From Rotaria sp. Silwood1 (taxonomy: Eukaryota; Rotifera; Eurotatoria; Philodinida; Philodinidae), in the NCBI GenBank assembly GCA_905250075.1, contig CAJNOP010000009.1, forward strand, positions 62,001 through 126,000: a DNA stretch of 64,000 nucleotides, given 5' to 3'. Each line of letters begins with the position of its first letter. The first letter of the stretch is position 1. The notes under the pieces were generated by a model. The model was given only the letters and a program-made list of their open reading frames with translations, was not told the DNA's origin and searched no databases. Position numbers and translations under genes: made by a program. Below are positions 24,095 through 36,338 of the stretch, piece by piece.

Positions 24095-24535
24095 TTTTCT
24101 TCACTTTTTTTGCATATTTGAATAGAATGCGTTAAGTGACTTATGAATAGTACCTCGGTAATTTTCAAAAAAATCTCGATTTTCAGATTTCCTTAGAAAA
24201 AATGTCCATTGTTCATACATTGATAAAGGCAAAATTGTTTTTCGTTTTGTGCAACTTTACAAATGTTTTTTTTCAATTCATAACACAAAATTGACTATAA
24301 AAAAAAAGTAATTGTAATATTTTTTTCTTCTTCTAGTCAACCTCGAGTAGCGAATGGCGAAAAAAAAATTTTCAAAGTTACGCAGAACGAAAAACAATAT
24401 TACATTCATCAATGTATGAAGAACGAACTTTTTTTTATAAAGAAATCTAAAACTCGAGATTTTTTGAAAATTAGCGAAGCACTATTACTAGGTAACTTCA
24501 TACATTCTATGCAAACATGCAAAGAAAAATTGCAG
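24095..24535. repeat. Diverged inverted repeat
   Basis: The segment about 24095-24280 is the reverse complement of about 24350-24535, with a loop near 70 nt. Matched landmarks include TGCATATTTGAATAGAATG against CATTCTATGCAAACATGCA, AATTTTCAAAAAAATCTCGA against TCGAGATTTTTTGAAAATT, and CATACATTGAT on both arms. Identity is roughly 70-80% by eye, so it is older than the foldback that follows. Possibly a decayed foldback element. Confidence 0.6.
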
Positions 24536-24866
24536 AAATTTTGAATTTTATATATTCTAATTGAATAAAATTGGATGGATGATGTTATATTATATTAATC
24601 TGTTTATTATATCCTATTACTAACAACATGAAGAAACAGAAAACATTTGAAATCAAGCAGCAAAGATTAGATTTGAGTTTGTTGTATTACTTGAAATATG
24701 CTAATTTAAGTATAATAGAGTCATTATGAATTTGCACGTAGATATAGCGTGATTTGAGTCATTTATTTTTCATGAATGCCAATTATTTAAGAACTTGATA
24801 ATGTGAGAAAAAAAAAGAACCATTATGAAGTCTGTGTGTGAAATCAGAAGGCAACCGTTGATTTTG

Positions 24867-26250
24867 TAAGGTGCGCGTAATGCAAAAAATCGAGCAGAAA
24901 ATGAATTTACCTAAGTTGTACATCAATCGATAGAGTTTTTCAAGCTGGTTAAGAATATATAGTTTTTAACATATTAGACCTTGTCTGGGCGAAGAAATTT
25001 ACGAAATACAAAAAATTTTAGAAAAATCAAAAAAAAAGCGTTTTCACAAGAAATTTGAAGATTATTGTATCTTACATTAAGTTTTCTTAGATAAAACTAT
25101 TTTATTTAAATCGAGCATATGAAACTGTGGTATTTAGGTAAGTTTGATGACATTTGATCAATGTGGTCCAATTTGGCTAGTTTAACAAGATTCACGTTTG
25201 ATTGGACCGAAACCTTCACGTTGTAAACCTATCTCCTTTTTTATTATAATAGCTAAAACTATTTTTTATATAGCATTCGAACCATCATATCGATAAGAAA
25301 AAAGTTACGTATGCTCTTAAATTAGTTCCTTAGCATTGTTGAGAAAATTCACTTTTTCCGTCTGGATGGCCAAATAGCTAAAAAGTGGGGGTGAACTTCG
25401 AAATTTTTCCGGCAAACACTTTATTTTCCGATCGGTTGAGTATGGTATTCGGAATCAGCATGAAAAAATGCGTTGAATAACCTATATTTTCTCCAATTTC
25501 TCAAAAAAAAATTTCCCATCAAAATTTGACCTGTACTCCCCCTCAAGGCAAAATTGAGTAAAAAAAAAGCTGAGGAGGTGCACAGGTCAAATTTTGATGG
25601 GAATTTTTTTTTTTTGAGAAATTGGAGAAAATATAGGGTATTCAACGCAGTTTTTCATGCCGATTCCGAATACCATACTCAATCGATCGGAAAATAAAGT
25701 GTTTGCCGGAAAAATTTCGAAGTTCACCTCCACTTTTTAGCTATTTAGCCATCCAGATGGAAAAAGTGAATTTTCTCAACAATGCTAAGGAACTAATTTA
25801 AGAGCATATGTAACTTTTTTCTTATGGATCTAATGGTTCGAATGCTATATAAAAAATAGTTTTAGCTATTATAATAAAAAAGGAGATAGGTTTACAGCGT
25901 GAAGGTTTCGGTCCAATCAAACGTGAATCTTGTTAAACTAGCCAAATTGGACCACATTGATCAAATGTCATCAAACTTACTTAAATACCACAGTTTTATA
26001 TGCTCGATTTAAATAAAATAGTTTTATCTAAGTAAACTTAATGTAAGATACAATAATCTTCAAATTTCTTGTGAAAACGCTATTTTTTTGCTTTTTCTAA
26101 ATTTTTTTGTATTTCGTCAATTTCTTCGCTCAGACAAGGTCTAATATGTTAAAAACTATATATTCTTAACCAGCATCAAAAACTCTATCGATTGATGTAC
26201 AACTTAGGTAAATTCATTTTCCGCTCAATTTTTGCATTACGCGCACCTTA
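24867..26250. repeat. Large near-perfect foldback (inverted repeat) element
   Basis: Left arm 24867-25534 and right arm 25582-26250 are reverse complements, about 668 nt each, around a 47-nt spacer. The arms end TAAGGTGCGCG and CGCGCACCTTA. Over the outer 180 nt about 9 differences are visible, so about 95% identity. The arms match almost base for base in length. No coding capacity is evident, and no clear target-site duplication was found. It may be a foldback or MITE-type element, or an inverted segmental copy; transcripts would form a long double-stranded hairpin. Confidence 0.85.
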
Positions 26251-26458
26251 ACACTAAAAGCAATTGATGGGATCACTTGGAATCATTGACAGTCAGTGTA
26301 AACTATTAAAATCAGTCAAAAGTAACAGCTTTATTTCGAAACAAACTTTTTTTAATCAATAGTTTCATCAATCAAAGATATTTTTTTGCGGTAGAATATA
26401 CGCTGGCAAACAACTATGTGCTGCTTTGATTACGAGATATTTTTTTAAGGTGACTTCA

Positions 26459-27408
26459 AACATAGACAGGACCCGCGAAAGTGGGGAGTGTAGGGGGGTG
26501 TACATCCCCCCAATAATTGAAAATTATTTATTATTAGCCACCAAAATGGATAATATTTTTTTGAATCTATAAAGTATCTCACAGAGATATTTTCAGAAAC
26601 ATCTTTCAGAGGTGTCCCGAGTGGAAATGGGAGTCAGGGAATGATCTTTCTATAATAATAATCGGTAATTATCGTTGAGATATCGGCGGAAAACATGAAG
26701 TTCTATGGCAAGTTGAAGAAATCCGCTGATTTTTTACTCGAAATTTCGGCTTAAACGATGGTTTTTGCTACAAAATTCTGAAATATTAAAATTTTTCGCT
26801 TTATAAAGAAGTAGCCGCATGGGCATGCTCGCCTTGAAAATAACTCTGATCTTCTTGTTTTTATGACATACTTTACCGCTTCCTACCTTCTGAACAGATT
26901 TATTTGCGAGCAGTCGTCGCTAGCGTGGCCGCCTTCGGCGGTGACGTTGCTAAGAGTTATAGCAATACTTTTTGATTTCGAGAACAATAAGAAAAAGAAG
27001 AGTTTTTCATGAGTCTGACGTGAAAAAAATTTTCGCTTCGCGAAAAATAACAGTTGCGTAATCGCGGTTAACTTAGAAAAACTTCTAAATTTAGTCCATT
27101 TTTCCTTCGAAACAGCCTAGTCGAGAACAATCGTCGCCAGAGTGGCCGCCTTCGGCGGCAGAAGTATTGAGGAATTTTCTCACATCAGACGCTGGTTGTC
27201 TTCTTGAAAATTTGTTAGAGAAAGTCGAGTTTTCTGAAAAGGTTGCAAAAAGTTTTCGCTCCGCGAAAAATTGTTGCATTTCAGGTTGTACGAGAAAGAT
27301 GAATATTAGGTCTGATGCAGGAAAAAATTTTGCTGTCTCCAAATTTGACTACCTCAGGAGTCTTACACCCCCCAAACCTAGGACCCTCGCGCGGGGCCTG
27401 AACATAGA
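26459..27408. mobile_element. Non-autonomous hAT-like DNA transposon with 8-bp target duplication
   Basis: The element proper is 26467-27400 (934 bp). It is flanked by exact 8-bp duplications AACATAGA at 26459-26466 and 27401-27408. The terminal inverted repeats begin CAGGACCCGCG and CAGGCCCCGCG and share a later GGGGGGTGTA block, so they are imperfect over about 38 bp. An 8-bp duplication with CAG-starting ends is typical of hAT elements. No transposase is present. Internally a unit of about 215-225 bp is tandemly duplicated (starting near 26905 and 27121). Each copy has a GC-rich hairpin (GCCGCC-TTC-GGCGG at 26928-26941 and 27145-27159) and a TTCGC-TCGCGAAAA motif. It is much more GC-rich than its surroundings. 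Confidence 0.85.
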
Positions 27409-30382
27409 TTTATATTCAACAATAAAGAGTTGTCTATGAGTGTCGAAGCAAAATAGAACTAATGAAGAGAATGGATAGATAGATTGACCATTTGGAAGAA
27501 AGGCGAAGAAGATTCAGCAGTTATCAAATCCATAAGAATCCACCTGTAGTTTTACAATGTTTTTATTGCAGTTCATATGATAAACAAGTACATTTTCATT
27601 AAACAAACCTTATCTATTTTCTTATTATTTTCAAGATAAGGAGCTTTTTTGTATCTCAATTACTTTCTCTTTCGTGCATAGCGTTTGATATGTACGCTTT
27701 TAAACCCATCTAATGATAAAGGTGAACCAAATAATAAATCATTTTTTTTCCTGTAAATATACATAATTGTATGCTGTTCATCGAGTTAATTTCAAATATC
27801 AGAGTTCTAATGACGTCAATTCTGACAGAGAGCTTTTTTACTACGCTCAATTTCTAGTCCGTTTACCGTGGTTCAAAGATAAAACATCTACAGCAGTACT
27901 TTCCTACAGTCACATTAACCTTATCGTTCAAGTACTAAAATGCATCGTGAGACAGAAAAGATAAAATACGAAAGTGTCTTTTTTCAGATTAATTCTCTTC
28001 AGATAGTGAAAAGATAAAAAAAAAGAAAAACAAGTAATTCATCTTATGCATTGTATATTTGGTCTTTTTCTGTTTAACAATGATTTCTAGTATTTAAAAC
28101 ATTATTTTCAAATGTCTGTTAAAAAAATTACTTCTCTAGATATTTTGTCTAATGATAAATGTTAGATTGAGTAGAAACTGAATTTAAAGAGAAAAACACT
28201 TTTGTCAAAAGAAGATCTCTAGTTAGAGGTGCAGAATCTACCCGCGTGCGTGAACAAACGTTTGAGAAAACTTATTAGCATCTGGGAAAATTTTTCGGAA
28301 ACTAATGAATGCTCCCTAATGCATGTCTCACTTTTATTTTCTATCTTTGAGGCATTTAACACTTGCTCAAATTTTAGTTCGAATCGCGCTGGATAGAGAA
28401 TGTGTTTTTCTATGAAACTATTGACTTCGTTTTTCAGAGAGATTTTTCATGCAGACGTAAACTTTATAAGATTAACATCGATTGAATTGTCAAACTGCAA
28501 ATTCCTATTTTACTACGTATAAAAAACGATTTGTGTGAATGTGAACTCATCAAAACCGATTCTAAAAGCTAGGTATTGTACATTAGAAGAGAGAGAACTT
28601 TTTCGCTCAATATGCTCACGATGTTAGTATAATTCTACATGTTTTGTTCAGGAGAATAAAGTTGCAAATTAATACCTGATGGTATTTTTGGGTGCATTGT
28701 GAAAAATTATTTTATCACAAGTCAGACTCATCGCATACCCAATTAAATTCTGAACAAAACGGTGCATGTATTTACTTGAACAGTTGAAACATTTAGGCCA
28801 CTTTGAATCAATCAAAAACAATAGCTCAGATTTGTTCGGAGCCAGCTTTTTTTTCGTTAGTTCAACACTTACTATTTCAAAATTTTCTCTCACAAATATT
28901 TGTTCTAGCACTTTGAAAATCATACCAAAGGATTCATAGTTTTGTGTAGCATATCTAGCATAATACGAATTTCAGGAGATTCGTTCTTAAAAATTCCCTA
29001 AAAATTTTTCGTTTTTTTCCCCTTTCTCATTCATACGATTGAGTAAATGTTAATCTTATTAAATTTACTATGACGCGAAAAATCTATTCAACAAAACAAA
29101 GTTGCCATTTTCACCGAAAATATATTCGCTATTTATCGATATAAAAGTCAAAACCCTAATACGATTGTCTTCTAAGCGACAAAATTAATCATATTAATAA
29201 AATATTTAATGTTCTAAAAGAATAAAAATATTAAATAATTTCATGTCGAGTCTACACTATGTTAATTAATGCAATATAATTTCTACAGTGTGTCACCACA
29301 GTCATGATCATGTAAAAAATGCATATAACTCCATTACTAAGCAAGCATAATCAAAAAAAATCTTTTTTTGCTTAATAGAGAAGGCTAGTTAGTTTTTATT
29401 TTTTGAAGATCAAGTTAATTAATACTGCAGAAAAGGTAGCACTTTTGACTAAAATATAAAAATTCGATTTTTCTTTCATTTTAAAAGCAATATGTACTGT
29501 TGTTTATGACAGCTATTCGAGTTTCTATCATTATGATGAACATGAGATCATTTAGATCTTTTGTTATTGCTTTTCATCTGTTTGTTTGACATATCTTTAA
29601 AGAATCGGATCATTAGTACCTTTCTTCAATACAGATTGTTCATGATTCTTCAAAAACTTCGATCATCGTGACAACAAGTACATGAGACCATTTTATGACT
29701 CATGTATCATTAAAATTGGTCAGTTTCTTTTTCATCAGAATATGCCAGAATTAGTGTTTACAAAGTCGGAGTGGAACATTTGAATAATTTCACGATCATA
29801 GTTACGAGAAAAATTCGAGTAAGTTTCTAAAACAACATTGTATATAGTTTTGTACATTGAAGAAAATCGAATTTTTATATTGTAACAAAAGTCCTACCTT
29901 TTTTCACATTGCTGATGAACTTGATCTTTAAGAATAAAAACTTACCGTCCTCCTTTTTCAAATAAAAATAAGTATTTTTGAATAAGCTTGTTCAGTAGTG
30001 ACATTAAATGTATTTTTCATGTGACCATGACTTTTGAGACAGTCAGTATAGAAAAAAATGAGTAATATTAAAATTTATCTTTGTGGTCAAGCAGCAGGTG
30101 ACATCATCATTGCGATTACTAATTTGATAAAAAAAAGCTATATCATTTCATGACACGAGTGATATCTCATACTATTAAGAATATATCATCACGATATCAT
30201 AGGGCTCGATATCTACAAACTTTACCTGGCAACAACAGCATGTTTATAGTCTGATCAGAGCAAAAAAACAATTTTGACTAATAGGTTTACGAAAAATGTC
30301 AAGGTAAATATATGCCACATAGTGAGACCATCTATATATAAACAGAACATTGATACCTTGGAAATATTTGATAACAAAAAAA
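27409..30382. other. Mostly gene-free region before the monooxygenase gene
   Basis: No confident gene. A coding-like stretch on the plus strand near 27480-27590 and an exon-like stretch on the minus strand at 27660-27750 stand out. The rest is AT-rich with short frames only. A GTTCGAATC string at 28377-28385 looks like a tRNA B box but has no tRNA around it. Confidence 0.45.
27660..27750 (-). pseudogene. Orphan 3'-terminal exon-like sequence
   Basis: Preceded by an acceptor (TTTACAG) and ending in TAA, this 91-nt stretch reads a plausible basic C-terminus (NDLLFGSPLSLDGF, then KRYARKRK). No upstream exon could be linked to it on the minus strand. It could be the relic of a lost gene or a terminal exon of something further right. 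Family unknown. Confidence 0.3.
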
Positions 30383-33300
30383 ATGATGAAGATATACGCT
30401 ACGTCTTATACAATTCTATTGCTGTTCGTAGTTCAAAATAGTTATGGAATTTCAAGTCCTCTTGAACCATTTACTACTTATCGATATTCAACTGAACTTC
30501 AACTTGACGTAGCTGATCTTTGGTGGACAGTAGATGAAATTGAACAAGAAATTACTTTTGAATTACATATTAAAACACTAGGATGGGTTGCTTTGGGTAT
30601 TAGTCCAGGTATATATATATTATTTTTCAAAAATAATTTCTTTGTCATCTCAAACTTTTCCTTTTCTTTGGTCATATCTAGCTGGTGGAATGAAAGGTGC
30701 CGATATTGGCCTTGGATGGGTTGATAAAGCAGGTGAAGTTCATTTTCAAGTATATACTAAATTCTTTTTTCTTTTTTCTATAACTAAAATCTTCTATATT
30801 TTTCTATTTATAGGATCGATATGCATATGGCACTTCACGACCAGTAGTTGATAATACCACAAAAGACTGGTTTGCATTAAAAGGTCGTGAACAAAATGGT
30901 TGGACAGCTATTCAATTCAAACGTTTTCTTGAGACTTGCGATACAATGGATGTTCCAATTAAAGTTTGTTCCTTGTTGATTTCATAAAACTATTATAATC
31001 TTGAATATATGTTTAGTCTGGTACTAATATTCTTATTTTTGCCTATGGTCTTGATGATCCTGATATGTCTCAATCAGATGGCTCAATTTATTATCATGAT
31101 AAGCGACGAGGTTCACGCATTCTTCCACTGCAATCTTATGGTAATCCATCACCAGAAGAAAAATTTGCTGGTCTTGACTCTTTTGAGTTCCGCTTGAAAG
31201 ACGTTAGTTATTCACTTGAAAATTACTTTATCTTTTTGAGTTATCTGCTGAATTTTCTTACAGTATGTTGTGCCATCTAATGACACGACTTATCATTGTA
31301 AAATCTACAAAGCACCAACTAGTTTTTCACAACGAAGACATGCTATTGCAGTATGTATTTCATTTCTATTTAAGAATACAATTTGAATTGCTTTTACAAT
31401 CATTTTTCTTCATTTTTAGCATAAAACATTAATTGATCCAAATAATCGAGATCTTGTTCATCATTTATTATTGTATGAATGCAATCCTACAGCTATATTC
31501 GATGATAACAATTTACCAGATGGTTTATGTGATGAAATTATGCCAAAAATTGCTCAATGTGCTTCAAATATTGCCAGTGGATGGGCTGTTGGTGGTGATG
31601 ATGTAAGTTTTTTTTTTTTTACATGAGAGTTTTACTTGCAAAAAAAAGGATTTTTGTTTTGCATAGATAGTAGAATTTCCAGAGATTGGTGGATATCCAG
31701 TAGGTGGTGATTTTGAGATAAAATATTACATGGTTCAAATGCATTATGATAATCCAAAGTTAACACCTTGTATAGAATATTATCAAGTATAATTTAAGAA
31801 TTCTTATCATTTATTATTTGATTTAGATCGTCGTGATAATTCAGGCATTCGATTTTATCTGGGAAAAGAACTTCGTCAATACGATCTTGGTTATCTTACA
31901 TTTGGTGCTGATTCAAGTTATGCCGCTATTGCTATTCCACCAGAAACTGATCGATTTATAATCGATTCTTATTGTCCAGCTGAGGCTACAAAAGTAAGTA
32001 ACAGATGAGCTATAAACAATGGTCATATTTTGTATTTGAATCTTTTCATCATCTAACACATTTTATTAAAAAGCAAAATGTGTCACAAGATGCAGCACGA
32101 AAAAGCTCGACGATCTACAATACAAAGTTTATTTAGTTTTTAAAATAGATAAAATTCTGTATGACCAATTTTCGACGTTTTGAACAAGATTGTTTTTCGA
32201 CACACGACATATTCCTTGGCTTATTTCACCATTTAAGGAATCATAGCTCTTTAACTATATTCAATTATATATTATGGATGATAGCATGCTATAGATAATT
32301 ATCCGTAACATTGACATTGTGATCGTTTAGTGACCAAAGTACATAGAAATCTCTTCACAACATATCAATAATTCCTCAGGTGTGTATAGCATGGCAGTGT
32401 CTTGTTGATAGATGAAATCATTGCCTAGCAGATCTAAACCACCATCGCTTGTAATTATAGAAAAAGATTTCAATATTATTTTCATACAATCATGTTTCAA
32501 TAGATTTAAATATAATTGGAAACGTACGATCATTGATTATGGTATTTGATGTCATTCTTTAATCGAAGAAATAAGAAAATAAACTTGTCATGTACCAAAA
32601 AAACGATCTTGTTCGTAACGTCGAAAATTGGTTACACAGAGTTTTATCTATTTGAAAAATCGAAGGTAGATAAACATATATAATAAGCTTTTTCGCATCG
32701 TATCTTCTGGTACATCTGCTGTTATTTTAATAAAACGAATTAGCTGATTGGCTTCTATGTAAGAATACATCTATCTATATTATAGTATTTTCCTGAATCG
32801 GGAATAACAGTTCTTGCCGCATTTCCACATACTCATTTGCAAGGTAATGTCAAAGTATTTATTGATGCAAATAAATTATTTTCATAACAAAAAAAAAGGT
32901 TCCAGTCTATGGACAAAAGTAATTCGAAATAACACAGCGGTTGAATATTTATTTAATGCTGATGCATATGATTTCAATTATCAATTTGAAAATCGACTAC
33001 CAAAACCAATTCAATTGTATCCCGTATGATTGTTTTTCTTTTCTTTTTTTTTTTAGTTTTCTATCGTTTTTTTTGTTGTAGGGTGATGAGCTAGCGACTC
33101 GTTGTATTTATAGAACGTCAAATAAAAGTGTTATAACTTTGGTAAGAATAGTTAAATGAAAATTAGTTTGTTTTATAAATATGAATATTTAGGGTGGTGA
33201 AAGAACAAGAGATGAAATGTGTTTACATATGTTTGTTTATTATCCTCGTATGAGAAATGTATACGGTTGTATGACATTCTTTTCTCAAGAAGTATGGAAA

Positions 33301-33669
33301 GAAAAAATGAATAGTTCAGAGTAAGTTTATATGATTTATTTCTTGAACAATCTTTTTTTAAATTTACGTACTCTTCTCTAAAGATCCTCATTAAATTATC
33401 AAGCACTTGGAAAATGGTTAAAAGAATTGACATGGACACCCGACTCAGTAATTCAATGGCAGGAATTTTATAATGATGCACCACGTGTCGTTATGGTTGG
33501 TCGTGCAGGCAATTTTGACTATATAAATCTAACTAAAATACCAGAATATGAAGATTTAGAGCCAACAAAATGTAAAAGAGGCGTTCCGAATTCAGCTATT
33601 CATAAAAACGTATTTATTCTTTGTACATTTATTTCATTGTTTATAACAATAATTTCAAATTATTTTTGA
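30383..33669 (+). CDS. MOXD1: DBH-like copper monooxygenase, MOXD1 type
   Basis: Copper type II ascorbate-dependent monooxygenase with DOMON domain, secretory-pathway localised. Exons: 30383-30608, 30682-30749, 30814-30963, 31017-31202, 31264-31350, 31420-31602, 31667-31769, 31827-31993, 32786-32843, 32899-33023, 33082-33141, 33193-33320, 33384-33669; 1827 nt, 608 aa, like human MOXD1 (about 613). A signal peptide (ILLLFVVQNSYG) opens the protein. The DOMON domain occupies about residues 25-150. Copper ligands are all present: HHLLLYEC for CuH, MHYDNP histidine, HTHLQG and DEMCLHM methionine for CuM. The C-terminus ends in a hydrophobic anchor (FILCTFISLFITII). The start is the first of two adjacent ATGs. 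One intron is long (31994-32785). The physiological substrate of MOXD1 proteins is not established. Confidence 0.95.
31994..32785 (+). other. Long intron in the monooxygenase gene
   Basis: 792 nt between GTAAGT and TATAG. Only short frames and nothing recognisable inside. Confidence 0.7.
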
Positions 33670-35373
33670 AAAATCAAACTTGTATGAATAAAAATTATGT
33701 TTTCCGATAAAACTGATATTCATGAAAAGTAACAAAGATTATCCAATATAACGGACATAAAAGAAAAAACGCATGTTTTAGTAGCTTCTTTATACTCGTA
33801 TCATTTCGTATCTTTTCGGACTGACTTTTTCCACGAAATATAGCATAAAATTGTCTATAAAACCATAGGAAAGCGTATGTTAAAACTGATAAAAGCAACA
33901 CAAGATATATCTGACAACTAAAAGCTATTAGTCACAGATTTGCAACATAATTTTGTATTTGTGTTGGCTAATAAACATTTGCTAAAATGCTTCAAAGCAC
34001 TATTTCAGGTACAAGGAAATGTACTCGAAGTAATAATATGATATATAACGTATACGATTACTTTAACAACTAGGGAAAAGAAATCTATTCTCTGGATACA
34101 ACACTCATGTGAATCAGGTTTTCTCTTTATACTTTAATTTGTTCGAGAGCAACAAAATATTTAGGTATAACTCAATAAAAGCATCCTACATTGAATTATC
34201 TGAAAAATGCGAAGTAAACGAGTAATTTTTGCCTAGAATCAGTCGTCTGTTGGCGAACACAAACATATGTAGTATAAAGTGTGTAATTGGATGGAGTGTC
34301 AAATGATTTATATTTTTTCTTCTTGTCTGAATATTTTATGACATTCGTTGAAGTATTTTAGAAACACGAGCACAAGTGAAGATCTATCTTATTTTTATCA
34401 GAATGTTGACTTTTTCTTTTTACAAACAGTGCGTTTTAATAATATGATCACATTTCCACAACGAGACTCTGCTGTAAGATTAAACTTTCACAAAAACGAT
34501 GTTCTAATACTGATTACTATCACTACAAGTTTGAACAGGGATGGTTTCGTCCGAAAGGAGATATGCACATGCCAAGATTAAAGAGGCACGAATAAGTATT
34601 CATGTTTCGTTTGAAAAAAGGAAAAAAAATTCTCTCGTTTAAGATCCATATTTGTCGAGTTAAGATTAGATTTGAAGTCTTTATCATCATCCATGAACAG
34701 CACAATATATTCAACTACTCTAACAATGAATTTGAACTTGAAATTCTTATAAAATACTTTGTTCTTCATTTCTTGTCAGAATGACTATATTTTCAATAGT
34801 CGTTCCAACCAGTTGGAACCTAATTTTAGAGCAGCTATTGTATTTTCTACTACTTTAGACACAATTTGTGTGTCAGACCGAATTCAACATTTCGCATTGT
34901 TATTGCTGCTAGACTGTGCTAAGTTATTTTTATATTTTTAGCATGATTTTATTTTGTATTCTATTGTATTTATTCTATTTTATTTTATTGTAATTATTTT
35001 TATTTTAATTTTATTATAGTTTATCCACTTTTTTAAATTTTTTTCATTTTAATTTAAGTTAACTTGATTTTTTAATCTATTTTTATACCTTTATTTTCAT
35101 TTCAATTATTATTCAACAATTGAATGTAATAATACGAAAAATAAACTAACATTAAGCTTTTAATTTGTAGCTAATTACACGAGAAAAAGGACGCAAGGGT
35201 AGAGAAGTGATAAGGGGAAAGAGTCAAAAAGGGTCGAATATGTATGTATGAATTGAATAGAACTCCATCGGACCCTCTATGCATCCGACATCGAACAGCT
35301 TCCGATAGGATTCCGACAACATCTGATAGGATTCTGTCGGTGTACCACCGATTTCTCGTTAGTATAGATGGGA
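33670..35373. other. Gene-free AT-rich stretch
   Basis: Contains the monooxygenase 3' UTR. Around 34930-35110 it becomes a simple TTTTA/TTTAT-rich low-complexity tract. Near 35292-35335 a short doubled phrase (CCGATAGGATTCCGACAACA and CTGATAGGATTCTGTCGGTG) occurs just before the LTR-like repeat. No gene is seen. Confidence 0.45.
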
Positions 35374-35753
35374 TGTATACTTTATTATACCTTCTTTATC
35401 TTGTATCAGCACACATACATAGTGACACACGGTTTCCTTTTTATACGAAGAGATAAAGACAGAGAGAACACTACAGTAAGGACAGAAGAGAAGGTCAACA
35501 AGTTAAGGACAGAAAGAGAACGATGATAAATTGAGAGAAGAACAATGCAGTGAGGAGAGAAAGAGAAGGCCGAATATGTATGACAATGCAAGCAGTGACA
35601 AGAGAAGGATCACACATATAGTGAAAAATATTGACAAGGTATATGGTTGTAGGAATGACAAGAGAAGGATAACACAAAGTGACATGGAAAGGTGATCAGT
35701 TTATTAACGAAAGAGTGAAGATGAGGAGTATTGGCATTCCTGAGGCTGTTACA
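35374..35753 (-). mobile_element. LTR-like repeat, copy A (fossil)
   Basis: 380-bp sequence related to 36011-36338 in the same orientation. Read on the minus strand it begins TGTAACA and ends near AATAAAGTATACA, which resembles an LTR with TG...CA ends and a polyadenylation signal. It contains purine-rich tandem subrepeats (units about 35-40 bp around AGTAAGGACAGAAAGAGAAG). No target duplication is obvious. Family undetermined; age old, since the two copies differ substantially. Confidence 0.35.
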
Positions 35754-36010
35754 GTCGGAAGTTAGTAAGCTATTCTGGGAACCATAGGGGATCTGACAAG
35801 ATCCTAGTCTATGACTCTTCGTTCTGAGTGAGAATACTAATGAAAAATCGAGAAAAAATGAAGAGAAAAAATTTCCACATATATGAGGAAATAAGTAAAT
35901 AGGTTGAGAGAATACAAAAAATAGGCAAATAGTTAGTTGAAAATATGAGAGCAGAAAACTAACAAATAGATAAGTGTGACGATTTCTGCTCAAAGCAACG
36001 TTAGTGCAGC

Positions 36011-36338
36011 TGTGATTACACTTTATTATATTTTTTCACATTGTATGGGCAGACACTCATGAACATACGGTTCTCCTTTTTATATTTCAATACAAGAATA
36101 ACGAAGAAATAAGTCAAAGAAAAGATAAAGAGAGAACAATACAGTAAGGCTAGAAAGAGAAGGATAATAAAGTAAGGACAGAAAAGAAAGGCCAAGAAGG
36201 TAAGGACAATGTATATGATGAAAAGAAATGACAAGCGAAGGATGACGCATATAGTGAGAAGAAGTGACAAGGACAGGTGAACGGTTCATTCAATCAAGGA
36301 GTGAAGGTAAAGAGTATGACATCATCGAGGATGTTACA
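36011..36338 (-). mobile_element. LTR-like repeat, copy B (fossil)
   Basis: Direct diverged copy of 35374-35753, with the same TGTAACA start and AATAAAGTG near its end on the minus strand and the same purine-rich subrepeats in fewer units. 257 bp separate the copies, too short for an internal retroelement region, so either two solo copies or a collapsed element. Old. Confidence 0.35.

Noticed and set aside
27091-27439. Opposed 83- and 90-codon frames
   Set aside because: Both lie within or cross the end of the hAT-like element and follow its GC-rich repeats; no transposase motif.
28377-28385. GTTCGAATC string resembling a tRNA B box
   Set aside because: No A box, acceptor stem or anticodon arm can be folded around it.
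28669-28923. 84-codon minus-strand frame
   Set aside because: No family, no splice context and no domain; composition like surrounding non-coding DNA.
30350-30382. Upstream extension of the monooxygenase beginning at TTG
   Set aside because: TTG is not a normal start in animals, and the ATG at 30383 is followed directly by a good signal peptide.
35406-36289. Several minus-strand Ser/Leu/Phe-rich frames
   Set aside because: They are translations of the purine-rich subrepeats of the LTR-like sequences, not proteins.
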